Shown piece after piece: positions 17,317-26,733 of a DNA stretch of 64,000 nucleotides (position 1 is the first letter of the stretch; each line of letters begins with the position of its first letter). Source of the DNA: G963556115 sp963667375. GTDB taxonomy: Bacteria; Planctomycetota; SZUA-567. The stretch is from contig OY763323.1 of the NCBI GenBank assembly GCA_963667375.1, forward strand, positions 1 to 64,000, given 5' to 3'. Under the pieces are notes generated by a model. It did no database searches, was not told where the DNA came from, and saw only the letters and a list, made by a program, of their open reading frames with translations. The position numbers were made by a program, and so were the translations under genes.

Positions 17317-18452
17317 CCCGCCGCTGCAACCGCATCAGCCACGGCCTGGTTTGCTCGTTCGCTGAATTCGCCGAGACCACCCCAGCGGGCTTCAAGGTCG
17401 CTTTCTGCATCGGGGTCCAGGCTCGATATGTCGCTCGTGCTTCCGGTTTCGCGGTCAAAGTAGTAGACTCTGAACGCCTTGTTCAAGACCCCGTCGGCCA
17501 ACCCCTGCATCAGTTGCGTCTCGGGTGCGTTGAACATACGCAACAGGCTTCGCGGGCCGGCACCGGCCTCTTGAAGTTGGCGGATTGCCCACACCGCTTC
17601 CAGGACCTGTGTTGCGTGAGTCGAGACACAAACCTTGTAGCCTCGCCAAACGAGGTCGAGGACCATGAGCAGCACCGCGCTGATCGCCCGTGGGTGCAGG
17701 CCCATCTCCAACTCCTCCAGGACGACCCACTGTATGTCACCCCGTCGGGATAGCCGGGCGGACGGCATCAGCCAATACAGTCCCAGCAGCAAGGGAACGA
17801 ACTCGCGCTGGCCAGCCGACCAAACCATGTGCGGCAAGGGATCCCCGCCATGCTCCAGCACCAATCGTTTCTGTGATGCCACCTTGTCTATCTTGAGCGA
17901 GAACCCGCCAAAAACGTGCTCGACGAGCAAACGCCGAATCCCCTCTTTCAACCGGCCCTTCTGCGGAAAGAGCTGCTCCTTCGCTCCGAACTCCTGTTCG
18001 ACGAGAATCCGGAGCTTCTCACTAAAATCCCGTACCGCGAAGGGGTCACCCGGCGCATAGTCTGCGAAAGGGCGGGGCCAGCCGTTCCGGAGCGACAAAA
18101 CGCGCTGCGCCGGAATCATGAATACATTCTCGGTCTTGGTTGCCCTTCCCCGGCGAGCGAGCTGTTTCATCGTGACCTTGCCGCTGTCACGGGCGATTTC
18201 GCTCGTTGCACTCCAGATCGCGTGCATTCCCTCCCCGAAATAAGCATCGATGAAGTTGTCCACCTTGCCCGACCAATCAATGCCGTAGCGCGTCAACTGC
18301 TGATGGACGTGTCCCTTGTCAATGAGCAGTTTGAGGAACTCGAGGGCAATGCTCTTGCCGGTCGCCTGCGGCCCGACCAGCACCGTCAGATCGCCAAATG
18401 ACAACTCTGCTCGCCGGATCGGCCCGATGTTACGCAACCGCATCGTCTGCAT
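17304..18452 (-). CDS. AAA15/OLD-like ABC-type ATPase
   Basis: 382 residues, start ATG 18452 (MQTMRLRNIGP) behind GAGGGAGA; the upstream open frame is not needed. Walker A GPQATGKS at 27-34, ABC signature WSAGQRE near 212, Walker B QWVVLEELEMGLHP near 245 (Glu-Glu in place of the usual Asp-Glu), and H-loop STHATQ near 277. This is the SMC/RecF-like layout of AAA15 and OLD-family ATPases found in many defence systems (for example PARIS AriA, Septu, Gabija relatives), but no TOPRIM or other effector domain is fused. The effector may be the overlapping small protein downstream. Confidence 0.8.
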   Translation of the reverse strand: MQTMRLRNIGPIRRAELSFGDLTVLVGPQATGKSIALEFLKLLIDKGHVHQQLTRYGIDWSGKVDNFIDAYFGEGMHAIWSATSEIARDSGKVTMKQLARRGRATKTENVFMIPAQRVLSLRNGWPRPFADYAPGDPFAVRDFSEKLRILVEQEFGAKEQLFPQKGRLKEGIRRLLVEHVFGGFSLKIDKVASQKRLVLEHGGDPLPHMVWSAGQREFVPLLLGLYWLMPSARLSRRGDIQWVVLEELEMGLHPRAISAVLLMVLDLVWRGYKVCVSTHATQVLEAVWAIRQLQEAGAGPRSLLRMFNAPETQLMQGLADGVLNKAFRVYYFDRETGSTSDISSLDPDAESDLEARWGGLGEFSERANQAVADAVAAAGCSK

Positions 18453-18731
18453 GGGCGTCTCCCTCGTCGGCTTCAACCTCAAACGCCACGCCAGCAGTGC
18501 AGTGTAACCGGCGAAGCGGTGCCGGACCAGGCCGCCGTTGTAGCCCTTGAGGTCGTCCTCGCCGGCGGCCAAACGAAGCTGCGAGGTTCGCTCCACGCTG
18601 GGCCTTCTGCGCGGCCCTGCTGTGCTGATCGCGGCGAGACAGACGCCCGCTCGTTCGTTACAACGGAACCTCACCGAATCGACTGGAGACTCGGAGAGGT
18701 GGCGGTGCCGGGCAGGTTCGTTCCGGTGGTG

Positions 18732-19181
18732 CTACTCTTCTCGCGAAACGGCCTGGGCCTCCACGTCGATGAATCCCTCGTCCGCCCTGCCGGGCGCGTC
18801 GGGGCCCGGTGTCATAATGACCATCCGCTGCTTGAAGTGTTCGGTCAGCCTCTTGCGCAGCAGGTTGCGAACTGGCGGGACCAGCAGGGCGAAACCGACC
18901 GCATCGGTGATGATGCCCGGCGTGACCAACAGCAGGCCTGCCACCAGAATCATGATTCCGTTAACCATTTCGTGGGCCGGCATCCGGCCCTGGGCCAATT
19001 CCAGTTGGATGCCCTGCCAGGTCCGCAGCCCCTCATGCTTGGCCAGCGCCGCCCCCAGCACGCCGGTCAAGACCACCAGCCCGATGGTCGGCCAGCCGCC
19101 GATCGCCCGCCCGATGCGGATCAGCAGGGACAGCTCGACGATTGGTACGACTGTGAACGCCAGCAGTAGCCACACGAACAT
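18732..19181 (-). CDS. fxsA: FxsA family membrane protein
   Basis: 149 residues from ATG 19181 (MFVWLLLAFTVVPIVELSLL). FxsA hallmarks are the N-terminal PIVELSLLIRIG, GWPTIGLVVLTGVLGAALA and LVAGLLLVTPGIITDAVGFALLVPPVR. There are about four hydrophobic segments. E. coli FxsA overproduction relieves F-plasmid exclusion of phage T7; its normal role is unknown. The C-terminal tail is charged and cytoplasmic. The upstream open frame extension to 19280 lacks family features. Confidence 0.88.
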   Translation of the reverse strand: MFVWLLLAFTVVPIVELSLLIRIGRAIGGWPTIGLVVLTGVLGAALAKHEGLRTWQGIQLELAQGRMPAHEMVNGIMILVAGLLLVTPGIITDAVGFALLVPPVRNLLRKRLTEHFKQRMVIMTPGPDAPGRADEGFIDVEAQAVSREE

Positions 19182-19348
19182 GGCGATCAGGGTACCTGCC
19201 GGCACCACAGCCGTCCACGAAGCCGGCGAACATAGGAACGTCACCTGCGCGAGAAGGACCCGCCCGCATCCCCGAGACAACCGGGTACGCGGGCGGGTGG
19301 TTAAGGCCTACTTGGCCTGGCGCCAGTGATTCTGGGGACAAGCCCCGG

Positions 19349-22300
19349 CTACGGACACGGGTCCGGAATCACGTGGGTCAGGCGCAGCTTGATGTACGAG
19401 TAGTCCAAGGACGTGATGTCCGCGTTCCGGTCGGGGTCTGCCGTTGCCACCGCGGCGGTTACGGGCAGAGCCAACCTCAGCTTCACGTACGAGTAGTCCA
19501 GGGAGGTGACGTCGCCGTTGCGGTCGCAGTCACCGGCCAGGCTCGCCACACCCCACCGGTCCGTGACCGGGTTGCTGTCCGGAGGCAAGGACGTCATCCC
19601 CGCCAGACCGATTTCGCAGCAGTCCTGGTCCGGCAGCGGCGGGTTAAACTCGACAACCACCGTGCTGGTGCCTTGCAGGGTAGCGGTGATGGCACCGGCG
19701 TACACGGCAGTGCAGGCCACCTGGACGTTCCCGCCGTTCACTGTGGCTGCATCCATGTCCTGGCTCATGTCGAACTCGAGCTTGGCTATCCCGCCTGACC
19801 GAGGTTCATCGTTGTCTCCGTGCTCGTCGGTCAGCTCGGTGTGGGCATGGTCACCCAGGCCCATGTCGATGCACAGCTCGATCGGCGTGCTTACGCCGTT
19901 GTCATGGTCCAGGCAACTCCGCACGGCTGTGATGACCGGCCAGTCCGGTGCCAGCAGTTCGAAGGCCATGTTCACCTGGCTGGGCGCCGGCTCGGGGCAC
20001 TCCCACAACTGCTTGTCCCAGTTGGCGTAGTCCCAGCAGTCCGGCGGATAGTCGTTCAGATTGACCACCTTGCCGTGGCACGCCCCAAACAGCGGCCCGT
20101 TCGGCATGGTCACGGCCGGGCTGGTGTGCCAACCCCAGAAGTGCCCGTCCGCCGTGTTCGGTGAGGGCAGGTTGCCGGTCAGGGTCCGGTCGGAGTAGTC
20201 GCAAGCCGGCGGGGTCCAGGTCACGCCAACGACGGCCTGGATGTCCAGCCAATAGCGGAACTCAGCCTCCTCCTCGAAGGCCCCATTAACAGCCGGATAG
20301 AGTCCGCTACGCGGGTCCACCTCCGAGCAGAGCAGGCAGCACCGGTCAAAGTCCACGTAGTACTCGTACACGTTGTGCCCCAGGCAGTCCGTGTAGCCCA
20401 TGTCCACCCAGACCACCGCGTCCGCCGGCGCGAAGTACACGCCCAACACGGTCGGGTCGTCGCCGACATCCACCATCGGCGGGCAACCGGGCGCCAACTG
20501 GGCGGGTTCAGCGTGGTGGAAGCTCAGGAACCATCCGTCGACCACGTACGGTTCGCCGCTCTGGCCCGGACTGTAGGTCGCGAACATGTGGTCCGTGTGC
20601 GTGCCGGGGAACAGCGGGTCGATCGCCTGCCCGTCCTCGTACGCCTGACCGCCGGGATAGGGATCGCTTCCGCTGGCATCCTGGAACTTGCACCACATGC
20701 AGCCGGGGCCGACGCGGATGTAGTACTCGTTCCCGCCCAGCAGGGTAACGTCCGGTACGTCGAACGTGTACATCTGCTCGGTGTCGCCGACCACGCGGGT
20801 GAGTTGGGTATAGATCGTGCCCGGCGTGTCCGTCGGGTCATCCTGCACGTACAGGGTAACGTCGCTGCCGCCGCCATCCTTCAGCCAGACGTCCACCTTG
20901 CACAGGGTGAAGTCCTGCGAGGGAACGAAGGACTGGGCCAGCACGTAGAAGCTGGTGTTCACGCACCAGTACGACGGCCCCGGGCTGGTAAAGGCCTCTT
21001 CGAGGGTGACGCACCCGCCGCTGCCGTCCGGTTCGTAGATGGGATCGAGGTAGCTGCCCCACCAGCGCAGGGCCTCGATGGGCCGACCGTCGGAGAAGAA
21101 GTCATCGGCCACGACCCGGTTTACCTCTTCTTCACGCGAGGTCAGCTCGAACGTTGCGTCATACGAGTAACCCTCCTGGTCCTGAATCGGCGACCCGACG
21201 TTGAATATCATTCCAGGTGTCGGATCGCTGGGCTCGTTTACTCGAACCGCGTCGTCCATGAACATGTTGGGCCGCGTCTTCCAGCCCCAGGGGTTGCCCG
21301 TCCCGTAGGGGGAGTGCGTGCAGCAGGTCGGATCGGGAGGCCAAGTGCCCATCAGACATGCCAGGGCGGCGACATCGGACGCGGCAACCACACCATCGCA
21401 GTCGATGTCACACCGGTCGCACACCGGGTCTCCCGTGCCAACCGCACAACCCACGTGAGCGCTGAGGACAGCCACATCCGGCGTAGTGATCATCGTGTCC
21501 TGGTTCAGGTCGCCGTTGCAGGCGCAGGGTGGTCCGTCTTGGTAGTGGGCCGCGATGCTCAGCCAGTAGATGCTGTTTGACTGCGGCTCCTGGGAGAACC
21601 AATACCACTGCGGAAGATCCAGATCGTAGTGGAAGCAACTGTCCGGGTAGTGCTCGTCGTGGTAGTCGGGCCGGTCGTACGTCTCCACGACATCGGCGTA
21701 ATCGGCCCAGTACTCCCAGAGCAGCGTGCCCGGGTGGCTCCAGGGCTGGTCCACGCCGGCCGGCACGTCCGTCCAGATGCCGATGTGGAACTGGTCGGGG
21801 GTCTGGTCCGGCGGCGTCATGTCATCCCAAAACAGATACGAGCCCCACCAGTGCACGTCCGAGATCGGACGGTCGTCCTCACAGGGCCAGTCGTCAGCCA
21901 CCAACTGCCCCGGCGGCACCCACCAGGCCGACTCTTCGTCCCAGCCGTAGTACACTCCGCCGGCCTCGTCCGGCGGCTGCGAGTACTTGACCGAGACCTC
22001 GGGGGCCTCGTTCCACCACAGGTCCGACGCGGCGTCGAAGCCCTCGTCACCAAGGTGCGGAAGCTGGGTCCACTTGGACGCCAACTCCTCCTCGAAATCG
22101 CACGCGTCACCGATGCCGTCGCTGTCCGCGTCCTCTTGGCCCGGGTTGATGTCGTCCGGGCAATTGTCGCAGACGTCGCCTACGGTGTCCCCGGCGCAGT
22201 AGCCGCCGGGACAATCAGAGTGTTTGTCGCACGGATCGCCGGGGTTGTCGCCGCCCACGCACTCGTCGGTATCGCTCTGGTCCGGGTTGGGGATCCACGG

Positions 22301-23260
22301 GCAGTTGTCGGCCGAGTCGTGCGTGCCGTCTCCGTCCTCGTCCGAGCCTTCCTCTTCCGCGGGCAGAACGCCGTGCGAAGCCCAGTTCTGCTCTTCAAGG
22401 GTCATGCGTTTCTTGTGTTCTTCCTCGGGTGTGCCGGTGCCATCACACGGCAGCCAGCAAACGCCGATGTAGAACTCGTAGGGGATGGTGGTGGAGGCCG
22501 GGAAGTACTTGTCCGCAGTGCCGTCGCAGTCGTGGTCCGCATAGCCGCCGGTGGTCGTGAAGATGCCGTACTCCCACGGGGCGGTGTGCGACCAGCAGCC
22601 GCTGTAGGCCAGGAAGTCGAGCTGCGGCGCCGGGTCCATAATCGGGTTCGGATCTCCCATGTAGCCGCCCATCCAGGTAAACATCAATCGCGGGATCACC
22701 GGGGTGAACGAGTCAAACGTCCCGCCGTTGGGGCAGAGATGACGAATGGTCATCCAGCCCAGGGGCTGCGGTGTCATGCTCGACAGGCACACCTGCACGT
22801 CGTAGGTGGCCATGTCCACGCCGCCGTTGAAGGTCACCGTGATGGGGTCGATGCTCACCAGACTGAGGGCGACCATCTGGGTGTCTACGGTGTCCTGACT
22901 TCCGAGTGGGTTTGGCAGATTGGCCGTCGTCAATCGTTCGACGATGGTGTCGGCCGTCTCGAAACCCCACGGCCCGGGTACCCAGAACGGCTGGCCCTTG
23001 AAGTACACCACGCCGTCAAACGGGTCTGACCCCGGACCGAAGAAGTCTGACGGCAGGCTGAGCTCGTCGTACGTCGCCCCGCCGCCGCCTCCGCCGCCAC
23101 CGGTCGGCCCGGGCGTCTGGAATATGTCCGACCCCGGCGCGATGGAGCATTGGGCGAGGGCGGGCGATGCCGCCAACCCGCAAACCACTACGGCCGCGAC
23201 CGCCACCTGTGTTACTCGCCACGCCGCCGGTGGACGAGCCCAAGAGATTAGTCCGTTCAT
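19349..23260 (-). CDS. Large secreted protein with thrombospondin type 3 and dockerin-like repeats
   Basis: 1303 residues, start ATG 23260 behind GGAGAAGG. A signal peptide ends at about ASPALA|QC. A polyglycine run (TGGGGGGGGAT) follows near residue 54. Residues ~310-400 hold thrombospondin type 3 calcium repeats (DEDGDGTHDSADNCPWIPNP, DADSDGIGDACD). The middle has repeated Trp-rich units of a DUF7901-like kind (VADDWPCEDDRPISDVHWWG and VADDFFSDGRPIEALRWWGS), a dockerin-like block (CNGDLNQDTMITTPDVAVLS), a beta-sandwich region and a C-terminal dockerin pair (DCDRNGDVTSLDYSYVKLRL and DPDRNADITSLDYSYIKLRL). Probably calcium-stabilised, extracellular and adhesive or scaffold-like; no catalytic motif seen. 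Confidence 0.78.
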   Translation of the reverse strand: MNGLISWARPPAAWRVTQVAVAAVVVCGLAASPALAQCSIAPGSDIFQTPGPTGGGGGGGGATYDELSLPSDFFGPGSDPFDGVVYFKGQPFWVPGPWGFETADTIVERLTTANLPNPLGSQDTVDTQMVALSLVSIDPITVTFNGGVDMATYDVQVCLSSMTPQPLGWMTIRHLCPNGGTFDSFTPVIPRLMFTWMGGYMGDPNPIMDPAPQLDFLAYSGCWSHTAPWEYGIFTTTGGYADHDCDGTADKYFPASTTIPYEFYIGVCWLPCDGTGTPEEEHKKRMTLEEQNWASHGVLPAEEEGSDEDGDGTHDSADNCPWIPNPDQSDTDECVGGDNPGDPCDKHSDCPGGYCAGDTVGDVCDNCPDDINPGQEDADSDGIGDACDFEEELASKWTQLPHLGDEGFDAASDLWWNEAPEVSVKYSQPPDEAGGVYYGWDEESAWWVPPGQLVADDWPCEDDRPISDVHWWGSYLFWDDMTPPDQTPDQFHIGIWTDVPAGVDQPWSHPGTLLWEYWADYADVVETYDRPDYHDEHYPDSCFHYDLDLPQWYWFSQEPQSNSIYWLSIAAHYQDGPPCACNGDLNQDTMITTPDVAVLSAHVGCAVGTGDPVCDRCDIDCDGVVAASDVAALACLMGTWPPDPTCCTHSPYGTGNPWGWKTRPNMFMDDAVRVNEPSDPTPGMIFNVGSPIQDQEGYSYDATFELTSREEEVNRVVADDFFSDGRPIEALRWWGSYLDPIYEPDGSGGCVTLEEAFTSPGPSYWCVNTSFYVLAQSFVPSQDFTLCKVDVWLKDGGGSDVTLYVQDDPTDTPGTIYTQLTRVVGDTEQMYTFDVPDVTLLGGNEYYIRVGPGCMWCKFQDASGSDPYPGGQAYEDGQAIDPLFPGTHTDHMFATYSPGQSGEPYVVDGWFLSFHHAEPAQLAPGCPPMVDVGDDPTVLGVYFAPADAVVWVDMGYTDCLGHNVYEYYVDFDRCCLLCSEVDPRSGLYPAVNGAFEEEAEFRYWLDIQAVVGVTWTPPACDYSDRTLTGNLPSPNTADGHFWGWHTSPAVTMPNGPLFGACHGKVVNLNDYPPDCWDYANWDKQLWECPEPAPSQVNMAFELLAPDWPVITAVRSCLDHDNGVSTPIELCIDMGLGDHAHTELTDEHGDNDEPRSGGIAKLEFDMSQDMDAATVNGGNVQVACTAVYAGAITATLQGTSTVVVEFNPPLPDQDCCEIGLAGMTSLPPDSNPVTDRWGVASLAGDCDRNGDVTSLDYSYVKLRLALPVTAAVATADPDRNADITSLDYSYIKLRLTHVIPDPCP

Positions 23261-23772
23261 GGCCTTCTCCTTCACTCCTGCTGTCTTGGCAGTTCGTTTA
23301 GACACTGGTTTCTGACTCAATTCGCCCGCATATCAACGAGTTACGCGACCCCGAACCGCGCTAACGACACATGGCTTGTCCACAGATCTAGCCCGAAACG
23401 CCGGCGCAGCGTCCCTATCTCGACCGGCACTGCGAGCAGGCTCCCGACACGCCTCGCCAGCATACCCACCAGTCCCGTGATACTTGCCCAACCACGCTGG
23501 CCCCACCCGCCACTGCGACGAGTGGGTCACACATCAGATGTGGACCGCTCTCCGGCCTCATCAGGCGGAGGGAGAGCCCTTCTGCCGACCGCGCACGAAA
23601 CCACACCGTCGCGGCGATGAGGCAATCTCCCCCGCCGGCGACTGTGCACAACACGAACACGGTAACGGATAGACGCCAGTATCCTGCTTTCTGACGCCCA
23701 AGTCAAATTAGACTGAATTCATGGCCGCCCCACTGGCGCATTTACCTTCCGGGCAACGAGTTAGAACCTATA
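23261..23772. other. Intergenic region, nothing recognised
   Basis: About 500 bp upstream of the large secreted protein gene, presumably with its promoter. No convincing ORF, tRNA or terminator. It ends at an inverted repeat element. Confidence 0.5.
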
Positions 23773-23843
23773 CCCAAAACCTATGTGGGACCGGCTTTCC
23801 AGCCGGTCAAGACAGGCTAGAAAGCCTGTCCCACAGTTTTGGG
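23773..23843. repeat. REP-like inverted repeat with two inner hairpins
   Basis: Outer arms CCCAAAAC (23773-23780) and GTTTTGGG (23836-23843), next arms TGTGGGAC/GTCCCACA, and two inner hairpins, ACCGGCTTTCCAGCCGGT and GACAGGCTAGAAAGCCTGTC. Non-coding. The design resembles short dispersed palindromes that occur in many planctomycete intergenic regions. Confidence 0.65.
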
Positions 23844-23928
23844 ATGGGCTCTTAGCTCTCGCGCCTGGATATCTCGGTCGCTCGCCCAGTGGGCCTTGAT
23901 GTTCTGTGACGCACCCGGGCAACCGTCG

Positions 23929-24558
23929 CTACGCGAACAGGTAAATGCACAACCTGACCACCAGATAGATGCCCAGGAGGATTGAACAGATGACGATCAG
24001 CGTCGCAATCCACCCCCGCGCGACCCTCTTCCCGGCTTCCGCCCTGTCTTCCTCTTCCGCCGGTGGTTCGAAGAACCGCAGCCAGATGCTCTCCCAGATT
24101 TCGTTGCCGTCGGCCCGGATTACCAGGCCGACCTGCTCAGCCAGCCGTTCAAGGGCCTCGTCACTCAGGTCCGCCTCGTCCAGGTCATCGATTAGCTTCA
24201 TGTAGCCCAACAGGGCGTCGAGGCTGGGGGCGATGATCTCGGGATCCCAATACCCGTCGCCGTGAAAGGCATAGAAGACGGGGCACGTGCCGTCCGGACC
24301 AACCTGCGCTGTGTCGATGAACACCGGGTCGGCGTCCCGGTCGGTCGCGCCGATGACGAGCCACGACTCCCGCCAATCGCCCTCCTGTGTGCCGCAGAAG
24401 CTCTCTCCAGTCTGCGGGTCGCAGGCGTACTCCTTCGTGGCTGCAACCGCTTCTGCGGGTGTGAGAAGGCGCAGGAAGCAGCTATTGAAGTCGCACCGGG
24501 CGGCACGCTCCAACACCTGCGAAACGCTCTCCGGCAACTGCTCCGGCGAGGTGACCAT
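23929..24558 (-). CDS. SUKH (SMI1/KNR4)-like protein with C-terminal membrane anchor
   Basis: 209 residues. Residues ~20-120 resemble the SUKH fold: an N-terminal helix, then WLVIGATDRDADPVFIDTAQ, CPVFYAFHGDGYWDP and EIIAPSLDALLGYMKLI, which follows the pattern 'p..G.d..gDpvfiD...  pVy...h....  iA.sf..fL'. The last ~28 residues (GWIATLIVICSILLGIYLVV) are one transmembrane helix, so the domain is tail-anchored and cytoplasmic. SUKH proteins are often immunity proteins against polymorphic toxins, but no toxin gene lies beside this one. Family assignment is tentative. Confidence 0.55.
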   Translation of the reverse strand: MVTSPEQLPESVSQVLERAARCDFNSCFLRLLTPAEAVAATKEYACDPQTGESFCGTQEGDWRESWLVIGATDRDADPVFIDTAQVGPDGTCPVFYAFHGDGYWDPEIIAPSLDALLGYMKLIDDLDEADLSDEALERLAEQVGLVIRADGNEIWESIWLRFFEPPAEEEDRAEAGKRVARGWIATLIVICSILLGIYLVVRLCIYLFA

Positions 24559-24650
24559 GGTCGTAGCGTACAGAGACTGCCGGGGCGTGTCTATGCTGCC
24601 GCAAGCCAGCCGGCGCCCCAGCTTGCCGTTACCGTGGCTGGATGCTCTGT

Positions 24651-25694
24651 TCAGTACGCCCGATACGCCCGCAGCAAGTCCACGATCGCCTGCAACTGCT
24701 CCGGCAGGGGCGCTTCGATGGTCATGGGCTTCTCTTCGATCGGGTGCATGAACTCGATGCGAAACGCGTGCAGTGACTGGTACGGGATCAGCGGTTCAGT
24801 TGAGCTGGACTCGTCGCCGGTGATGTCCCTGGCGCTGAACAGGTGTCCGCCGTAGAAGGTGTCTCCCATCATGGGGTGCCCGATGGCCGACATGTGCACG
24901 CGGAGTTGATGGGTCCGCCCCGTCTTGGGGTGGAGGTGCATGATCGCGAACCCTTTGAAGCGCTCCGCGACCTCGTAGCGGGTGACGGCCTCCTTGAAGA
25001 GCATGGGCCTCATGGGCATGCCCGGCACGATGTACCGATCCTTGATCGTAGGATGACCGGCCAGCGGCATGTTGATCACGTCACCGTCCAAACGGGGGCT
25101 ACCCTCGACAATCCCCAGGTAGGTCTTGTGGATGGTGCGGCGCTCGAACTGCATCGACAGCCGCCAGTGGGCTTCGTCGGTCTTGGCGACGAGCATCACG
25201 CCGGTGGTGTTCTTGTCCAGCCGGTGGACGATGCCTGGGCGGAAGGGGTCGTCGCCGTGGGACAGGCTCTCGGCGTAGAACGCCACCGCGTTGGCGATGG
25301 TGCCCGATTGGGTCGCCCGGGCCGGGTGGCAGATGATCCCCGTCTGCTTGTTGATGGCCAGCAAGTATTCGTCCTCGAAGAGGATATCCAGCGGGATGTC
25401 TTCGGGGATGATGTCCGTCGGCTCGGGCGGGGGCACGAGCATCGCGACGACGTCGCCGGCCGCCGGCTCGTAGCTCGCCTTGGTCGGCAGGCCGTTCACC
25501 GTGACCGAACCCTGCCGGATCAACCGCTGCACCAATGTCCGAGACATCCGCGGATAGCGCGAGTGCAGGTACTTGTCCAGCCGCCGACCGGGCAGCCGGC
25601 GGCGGACCTTGAACTTCACCCGGGGCGTATCCTCCTCGTCAAGCGGGACCGGGCGGTCGATGATCTCCTTGTTTTCCTGCTCAAACTCGCCCAT
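24651..25694 (-). CDS. RluA-family 23S rRNA pseudouridine synthase
   Basis: 347 residues. The S4 RNA-binding domain spans about 37-85 (RRLDKYLHSRYPRMSRTLVQ, VTVNG). The catalytic domain has HRLDKNTTG with catalytic D160, followed by KTYLGIVEG and the HPKTGRTHQLRVHMSAIGHP block. It isomerises specific uridines in rRNA (RluC/RluD group; exact site unknown). The N-terminal 30 residues are acidic and variable. Divergent from the lipid kinase gene, with a strong palindrome between them. Confidence 0.92.
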   Translation of the reverse strand: MGEFEQENKEIIDRPVPLDEEDTPRVKFKVRRRLPGRRLDKYLHSRYPRMSRTLVQRLIRQGSVTVNGLPTKASYEPAAGDVVAMLVPPPEPTDIIPEDIPLDILFEDEYLLAINKQTGIICHPARATQSGTIANAVAFYAESLSHGDDPFRPGIVHRLDKNTTGVMLVAKTDEAHWRLSMQFERRTIHKTYLGIVEGSPRLDGDVINMPLAGHPTIKDRYIVPGMPMRPMLFKEAVTRYEVAERFKGFAIMHLHPKTGRTHQLRVHMSAIGHPMMGDTFYGGHLFSARDITGDESSSTEPLIPYQSLHAFRIEFMHPIEEKPMTIEAPLPEQLQAIVDLLRAYRAY

Positions 25695-25742
25695 CCTGGC
25701 AGTATAGCGGGCGGTCGAATCGCTGTCCTGGTAGGATGCCCG

Positions 25743-25807
25743 GTAGCAGCCGACCTCCGAGTCGGCCGTTTGGAGACTCTACGGCCGACTCGGAGGTCGG
25801 CCGCTAC
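25743..25807. repeat. Long near-perfect inverted repeat
   Basis: Arms of 26 bases with one mismatch, starting GTAGCAGCCGACCTCCGAGT and ending ACTCGGAGGTCGGCCGCTAC, around a 13-nt loop. It sits between divergent genes, so it is not a simple terminator; probably a mobile palindromic (REP/MITE-like) element. Confidence 0.7.
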
Positions 25808-25827
25808 GATCGAACGCATAACGCCCT

Positions 25828-26733
25828 ATGAAGATTCTGGCTATTGTCAATCCCGTATCCGGCCGGCGCAACGTCGCGCCGGTGTTGCGCGAGGTGGGCT
25901 ATCGCCTGGCCCGCGCGGGTGTGGCCATGACCGTCCGCGTCACCCGGGCGGCCGGCGACGCCGAACGCATAGCCGGCGACGCCCCAGCCGACACCCGGGC
26001 CATCCTGGCCGTCGGAGGGGACGGCACCGTCCGCGAGGTCGTGGACGGCCAACTCAGTGCGGGACGAACCATTCCCATCACCATCCTGCGGACCGGCACG
26101 GAGAACATCGTCGCCAGGAACCTGGGCATGGCGGCGGATGCAGCCGGCATCACTCGTACCCTGCTCGATGGGCAGACCACTCCCTGTGACGTCGGCGTCG
26201 CCAACGGACGGCACTTTCTGATCGTCACCGGAGCGGGCTTCGACGCCGAGGTCGTCGAGCGGCTGGTGGCTGACCGCGACGGGCACATCACCCACTGGGA
26301 CTACTTCTGGCCCGTCTGGCGCACCTTCCTGGGCCACCGCTTCCCGCGACTGATCGTCACCGCCGACGGGACGGAGGTCTTCGACGGATGTGGATTGGCC
26401 TTCGTTGGGGTCATTCCCCGGTACTCGGTGGGCCTGCGCATCCTCAGCAAGTCAGTGCAGGATGACGGTATGCTGGACCTGTGCATTTACCCCTGCGCGT
26501 CACGTGTCCGGCTGGTTCGCCATGCCCTGGACACTTTCTGCCGGCGACACGACGTACGCGGCCGGATCATCTACCACAAGTGCCGACAGATTCGTATCGA
26601 GAGTCCACAACGGGTGCCGGTGGAAATGGACGGCGACGCCGGCGGGCAGTTGCCGGCTGAATGCGGGGTGCTGCCCTCAGCGGCGATTTTCCTGACGCCG
26701 GCCAAACCGGCGGGTCACCGGGTAGATCGATGA
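25828..26733 (+). CDS. Diacylglycerol kinase-family lipid kinase
   Basis: 301 residues, DAGK_cat fold. It starts MKILAIVNPVSGRRN and has the nucleotide motif GGDGT at 63-67. The C-terminal beta domain includes RIESPQRVPVEMDGDAGG, the usual 'E.DGE' block. Members phosphorylate diacylglycerol or related lipids at the membrane (YegS/DgkB type). The last 4 bp overlap the DNA methyltransferase start (ATGA), so the two are co-transcribed although no functional link is known. Confidence 0.88.
   Translation: MKILAIVNPVSGRRNVAPVLREVGYRLARAGVAMTVRVTRAAGDAERIAGDAPADTRAILAVGGDGTVREVVDGQLSAGRTIPITILRTGTENIVARNLGMAADAAGITRTLLDGQTTPCDVGVANGRHFLIVTGAGFDAEVVERLVADRDGHITHWDYFWPVWRTFLGHRFPRLIVTADGTEVFDGCGLAFVGVIPRYSVGLRILSKSVQDDGMLDLCIYPCASRVRLVRHALDTFCRRHDVRGRIIYHKCRQIRIESPQRVPVEMDGDAGGQLPAECGVLPSAAIFLTPAKPAGHRVDR

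Noticed and set aside
20375..23029. 401- and 466-codon plus-strand frames opposite the large secreted protein
   Set aside because: Shadow frames, low-complexity Arg/Val/Gly with no domain.
24843..26189. 448-codon plus-strand frame across the RluA gene and the palindrome
   Set aside because: Runs antisense through RluA and out of frame into the lipid kinase; no motif.
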